Source of the DNA: Rhabditoides inermis
Lineage: Eukaryota; Nematoda; Chromadorea; Rhabditida; Rhabditidae
Direction of reading: 5' to 3'
Assembly: GCA_963966185.1 (NCBI GenBank)
Contig: CAWZYM010000236.1
Location: 21,950-85,949 of the forward strand
Length of the DNA: 64,000 nucleotides
Positions 59,270 through 64,000 of the stretch are shown here, one piece after another. The position numbers and the translations under genes are program-made. Below the pieces are notes generated by a model. It saw nothing but the letters and a program-made list of their open reading frames with translations, was not told where the DNA came from and did not search any database. The number at the start of each line of letters is the position of its first letter. Position 1 is the stretch's first letter.

Positions 59270-59760
59270 TGTAGTAGTGTTATGTAGCGTGTGGGTCTTG
59301 TTGTGATTTGTGATGTGAGGGTTGCGGATGAGGACTGCTTGAGTTATTGTGGTGTTAATTGGATCTGAGTGGACATGATGGGGTGAGTTGGAGGGAGTAG
59401 GGTTGGAGGGAACCGTACACGGTCGACTCGACAGTGAAGAAAGTGGCGTCGAGAGTTGAGAAGCGAAGATGGTCCGCCGACGCATTGGTAGCAGTGTCAA
59501 CTTGCGTGTCATGTCTACACTGTGTGTGATGTACATTGGTCTGTTTCAATACACAATATGTACATGAATAAGCGATGCTGGATAAACATTTGATTTGGAA
59601 AAAAATACACTCATGGAGCACTACAGAGCTCCCTTATCGAAGAGTACAGTGGTTCAAACTCTGTTATGTATTGAACCGAATATTTTGCAACTAAATCCGG
59701 TGTCGAGTTTCAACCCGTGAGATAAATTGATGAACAGCACCCAATAACATGTGTTATTCA
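59270..59760. repeat. diverged edge unit of the 855-bp satellite
   Basis: Contains satellite blocks (GGTCCGCCGACGCATTGGTA, then GCATTGGTCTGTTTCAATAC-like sequence) with more substitutions and deletions than the array units. It is the expected older edge of a tandem array. Confidence 0.75.
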
Positions 59761-62700
59761 GCTCTCAGAAATTGACACAAGTGAGGCAGTTGAAAATTGT
59801 GTGAAGGATGTGATAGAGGCGTGAAGGAGTTGTAAACCATGTGAGAAAGATGCGTGAGAAGTGTGAAGGAGTTGTAAATAGTGAGAGCGATTGAGAAAAG
59901 AAGAGAGAGAGAGGATAGCTTTCACCCCCATGGCCGATTCAACCTGTAACTGTTTGAGAGTGTGGGAGATCTGCTAATGTGCGTTGCTATTGCGTACTGT
60001 AAGTGAGGGAGTGTGAAGGAGATCTGCTAATGTGCGATGTTGCTTGCGTACTGTAGGTGTGGGAAGGTGTGAAAGATCTGCCAACGTGCGTACTGTAGGT
60101 GAAGGAGTGGAGAGAGATCTGCTAATGTGTCAGGCCATTCGGTTATCCGTGAAATGATCAATATCGATTGGAAGATTTCAAGGAAAACATAATTTGTGAG
60201 AAAGTGTGCGCAGTTGAATTCTGAGAGCTGAATAACAAATGTTGTTGTGTGTTGTTTTTAGATTTCTCCATTTGGTCAGTTATTGGATTTTGTGACGCTG
60301 ATGATGACCCATAGAAGACGTGTGTAGACAATTCGATTGATTGAAATGCCGAAGGTGGTCCGGCCGACGCATTGGTTGCAGTATGATCGCAACGCAAACG
60401 CTTGCGTGTCATGCCCTCACTCTGTGTGATGTGCATTGGTCTGTTTCAATACACTCATGCGTACTATCGAGGGGTTCAGGAGATTCGGTCGTGTTGGAAC
60501 TAATCATTGGAGCCGTAGTATGTATATTCAACAATGCAACAATGTACGTTTCAACTAGGAGATGAATTGATAAACAACACCCAATAATATCGGTTATTCA
60601 GCTCTCAGAAATTGACACAAGTGAGGCAGTTGAAAATTGTGTGAAGGATGTGATAGAGGCGTGAAGGAGTTGTAAACCATGTGAGAAAGATGCGTGAGAG
60701 GTGTGAAGGAGTTGTAAATTGTGAGAGCGATGTGAGGAATATGGAGAAAAGAAGAGAGATAGAGAGAGGATAGCTTTCACCCCCATGGCCGATTCAACCT
60801 GTAACTGTTTGAGAGTGTGGGAGATCTGCTAATGTGCGTTGCTATTGCGTACTGTAAGTGAGGGAGTGTGAAGGAGATCTGCTAATGTGCGATGTTGCTT
60901 GCGTACTGTAGGTGTGGGAAGGTGTGAAAGATCTGCCAACGTGCGTACTGTAGGTGAAGGAGTGGAGAGAGATCTGCTAATGTGCCAGGCCATTCGGTTA
61001 TCCGTGAAATGATCAGTATCGATTGGAATATTTCAAGGAAAACATAATTTGTGAGAAAGTGTGCGCAGTTGAATTCTGAGAGCTGAATAACAAATGTTGT
61101 TGTGTGTTGTTTTTAGATTTCTCCATTTGGTCAGTTATTGGATTTTGTGACGCTGATGATGACCCATAGAAGACGTGTTTAGACAATTCGATTGATTGAA
61201 ATGCCGAAGGTGGTCCGGCCGACGCATTGGTTGCAGTATGATCGCAACGCAAACGCTTGCGTGTCATGCCCTCACTCTGTGTGATGTGCATTGGTCTGTT
61301 TCAATACACTCATGCGTACTATCGAGGGGTTCAGGAGATTCGGTCGTGTTGGAACTAATCATTGGAGCCGTAGTATGTATATTCAACAATGCAACAATGT
61401 ACGTTTCAACTAGGAGATGAATTGATAAACAACACCCAATAATATCGGTTATTCAGCTCTCAGAAATTGACACAAGTGAGGCAGTTGAAAATTGTGTGAA
61501 GGATGTGATAGAGGCGTGAAGGAGTAGTAAACCATGTGAGAAAGATGCGTGAGAGGTGTGAAGGAGTTGTAAATTGTGAGAGCGATGTGAGGAATATGGA
61601 GAAAAGAAGAGAGATAGAGAGAGGATAGCTTTCACCCCCATGGCCGATTCAACCTGTAACTGTTTGAGAGTGTGGGAGATCTGCTAATGTGCGTTGCTAT
61701 TGCGTACTGTAAGTGAGGGAGTGTGAAGGAGATCTGCTAATGTGCGATGTTGCTTGCGTACTGTAGGTGTGGGAAGGTGTGAAAGATCTGCCAACGTGCG
61801 TACTGTAGGTGAAGGAGTGGAGAGAGATCTGCTAATGTGCCAGGCCATTCGGTTATCCGTGAAATGATCAGTATCGATTGGAATATTTCAAGGAAAACAT
61901 AATTTGTGAGAAAGTGTGCGCAGTTGAATTCTGAGAGCTGAATAACAAATGTTGTTGTGTGTTGTTTTTAGATTTCTCCATTTGGTCAGTTATTGGATTT
62001 TGTGACGCTGATGATGACCCATAGAAGACGTGTTTAGACAATTCGATTGATTGAAATGCCGAAGGTGGTCCGGCCGACGCATTGGTTGCAGTATGATCGC
62101 AACGCAAACGCTTGCGTGTCATGCCCTCACTCTGTGTGATGTGCATTGGTCTGTTTCAATACACTCATGCGTACTATCGAGGGGTTCAGGAGATTCGGTC
62201 GTGTTGGAACTAATCATTGGAGCCGTAGTATGTATATTCAACAATGCAACAATGTACGTTTCAACTAGGAGATGAATTGATAAACAACACCCAATAATAT
62301 CGGTTATTCAGCTCTCAGAAATTGACACAAGTGAGGCAGTTGAAAATTGTGTGAAGGATGTGATAGAGGCGTGAAGGAGTAGTAAACCATGTGAGAAAGA
62401 TGCGTGAGAGGTGTGAAGGAGTTGTAAATTGTGAGAGCGATGTGAGGAATATGGAGAAAAGAAGAGAGATAGAGAGAGGATAGCTTTCACCCCCATGGCC
62501 GATTCTTCCTGTAACTGTTTGAGAGTGTGGGAGATCTGCTAATGTGCGTTGCTATTGCGTACTGTAGGTGAGGGAGTGTGAAGGAGATCTGCTAATGTGC
62601 GATGTTGCTTGCGTACTGTAGGTGTGGGAAGGTGTGAAAGATCTGCCAACGTGCGTACTGTAGGTGAAGGAGTGGAGAGAGATCTGCTAATGTGCCAGGC

Positions 62701-63595
62701 CATTCGGTTATCCGTGAAATGATCAGTATCGATTGGAATATTTCAAGGAAAACATAATTTGTGAGAAAGTGTGCGCAGTTGAATTCTGAGAGCTGAATAA
62801 CAAATGTTGTTGTGTGTTGTTTTTAGATTTCTCCATTTGGTCAGTTATTGGATTTTGTGACGCTGATGATGACCCATAGAAGACGTGTTTAGACAATTCG
62901 ATTGATTGAAATGCCGAAGGTGGTCCGGCCGACGCATTGGTTGCAGTATGATCGCAACGCAAACGCTTGCGTGTCATGCCCTCACTCTGTGTGATGTGCA
63001 TTGGTCTGTTTCAATACACTCATGCGTACTATCGAGGGGTTCAGGAGATTCGGTCGTGTTGGAACGAATCATTGGAGCCGTAGTATGTATATTCAACAAT
63101 GCAACAATGTACGTTTCAACTAGGAGATGAATTGATAAACAACACCCAATAATATCGGTTATTCAGCTCTCAGAAATTGACACAAGTGAGGCAGTTGAAA
63201 ATTGTGTGAAGATGTGATAGAGGCGTGAAGGAGTAGTAAACCATGTGAGAAAGATGCGTGAGAGGTGTGAAGGAGTTGTAAATTGTGAGAGCGATGTGAG
63301 GAATATGGAGAAAAGAAGAGAGATAGAGAGAGGATAGCTTTCACCCCCATGGCCGATTCAACCTGTAACTGTTTGGCTACTAATGTGCGATGTTGCTTGC
63401 GTACTGTAGGTGTGGGAAGGTGTGAAAGATCTGCCAACGTGCGTACTGTAGGTGAAGGAGTGGAGAGAGATCTGCTACTGTGCCAGGCTATTCGGTTATC
63501 CGTGAAATGATCAGTATCGATTGGAAGATTTCAAGGAAATCATAATTTGTGAGAAAGTGCGCAGTTGAATTCTGAGAGCTGAATAACAAATATTG
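59761..63595. repeat. tandem satellite, 855-bp period, about 4.5 units
   Basis: The block GCTCTCAGAAATTGACACAA recurs at 59761, 60601, 61456, 62311 and 63166, spacing 840, 855, 855 and 855. Units are nearly identical; the last is partial and has lost about 70 bp near 63375. Within each unit AGATCTGCTAATGTGCG / GCGTACTGTAGGTG forms a subrepeat of about four copies. TTATTCAGCTCTCAGAA is found again inverted about 470 bp on. The 92- and 74-residue frames in each unit show no known protein and are probably chance. Confidence 0.96.
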
Positions 63596-64000
63596 GAAGC
63601 CTTATTTGACTTTTACGATTGATTGAAAGTCCGTTTTTCTCGTCTATCGGATTCGGATTGATAATGATTACTTCTCGAGTGACGAAACGAAATACTCCAA
63701 AAACTTATGATCAGTCGAGAGGAAAGATTCGGTCGATTCGACTTATCGAATTAATTTATACGGGTTTTTAACAACTCGTGCAAGATAAAAACATATGTAC
63801 AAACATGACAAGATAGGAAAAATATACAACAAAACGAATCTCAAATGGGGAGCCACCGTTGGAAAGCGGCAGGGGAAAGCGCAGCAGACGGGGCCATTGT
63901 GTTTAGACAGCTACTAGGAAGGAGGTGAGAAAAGTTAGTGACGCGGACATTGAATACATGTTCCCGGGCGCTGACTCGGAATCGAGGTCGGACTACCCGT
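63596..64000. other. unique sequence to the window end
   Basis: AT-leaning sequence to about 63840, then more GC-rich. No exon can be supported, though a gene could begin or end near the window edge. Confidence 0.4.

Noticed and set aside
60300..60345. CTGATGATGACC in the satellite as a hammerhead core
   Set aside because: The next GAAA is nearly 40 nt away without a convincing stem II, so the ribozyme core does not form.
60158..60436. 92-residue minus-strand frame repeated in each satellite unit
   Set aside because: The frame is conserved only because the units are nearly identical; the sequence has no known motif and the diverged edge unit breaks it.

Overview
The window is nuclear DNA of a nematode. 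The genes are intron-rich with mostly short GT-AG introns and lie close together on both strands. The dihydrolipoyl dehydrogenase is very close to the nematode form as I know it. Several coding starts sit directly behind a TTTAG- or CAG-type acceptor, as expected for trans-splicing, and an exact 22-nt copy of the nematode spliced leader SL1 lies at 40434-40455. I cannot name the genus. CT/GA microsatellites fill many introns. Every gene model here was read by eye from exon joins and conserved protein blocks, so exon borders are approximate.

Left part (1-17 kb): the 3' tail of an unknown gene; PRPF18 and SART3, two spliceosome genes 309 bp apart on the same strand; geranylgeranyl diphosphate synthase; a TIR element (MITE); an initiator tRNA-Met; a repeat with a conserved short ORF; a secreted class 3 lipase on the minus strand; PYROXD2; and a small secreted protein.

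Middle (17.7-36.8 kb): a large minus-strand K-Cl cotransporter gene (SLC12 family) keeps both threonines used by the WNK-SPAK pathway for inhibition. It is followed by an uncertain gene with cysteine patterns like a type II activin receptor ectodomain, the second copy of the 10.2-kb repeat, and a GPI-anchored DOMON protein gene with an 845-bp fold-back element in one intron.

Rearranged block (36.8-52 kb): two apparently identical 1719-bp TIR elements, each carrying an intron-containing gene, lie in opposite orientation as the outer arms. Between them lie, on the plus strand, broken copies of AUH (methylglutaconyl-CoA hydratase family) and MRPL46, a Penelope-like reverse transcriptase fragment, and the SL1 copy followed by a hammerhead-like core. 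On the minus strand lie the intact AUH and MRPL46 genes, arranged like an operon, and DLD is divergent from AUH. AUH, MRPL46 and DLD are all mitochondrial.

Right part (52-64 kb): an unrecognised minus-strand multi-exon gene, then decayed duplications including fragments of DLD, a small MITE, long CT tracts, and a tandem satellite with an 855-bp period whose unit contains a MITE-like inverted pair.
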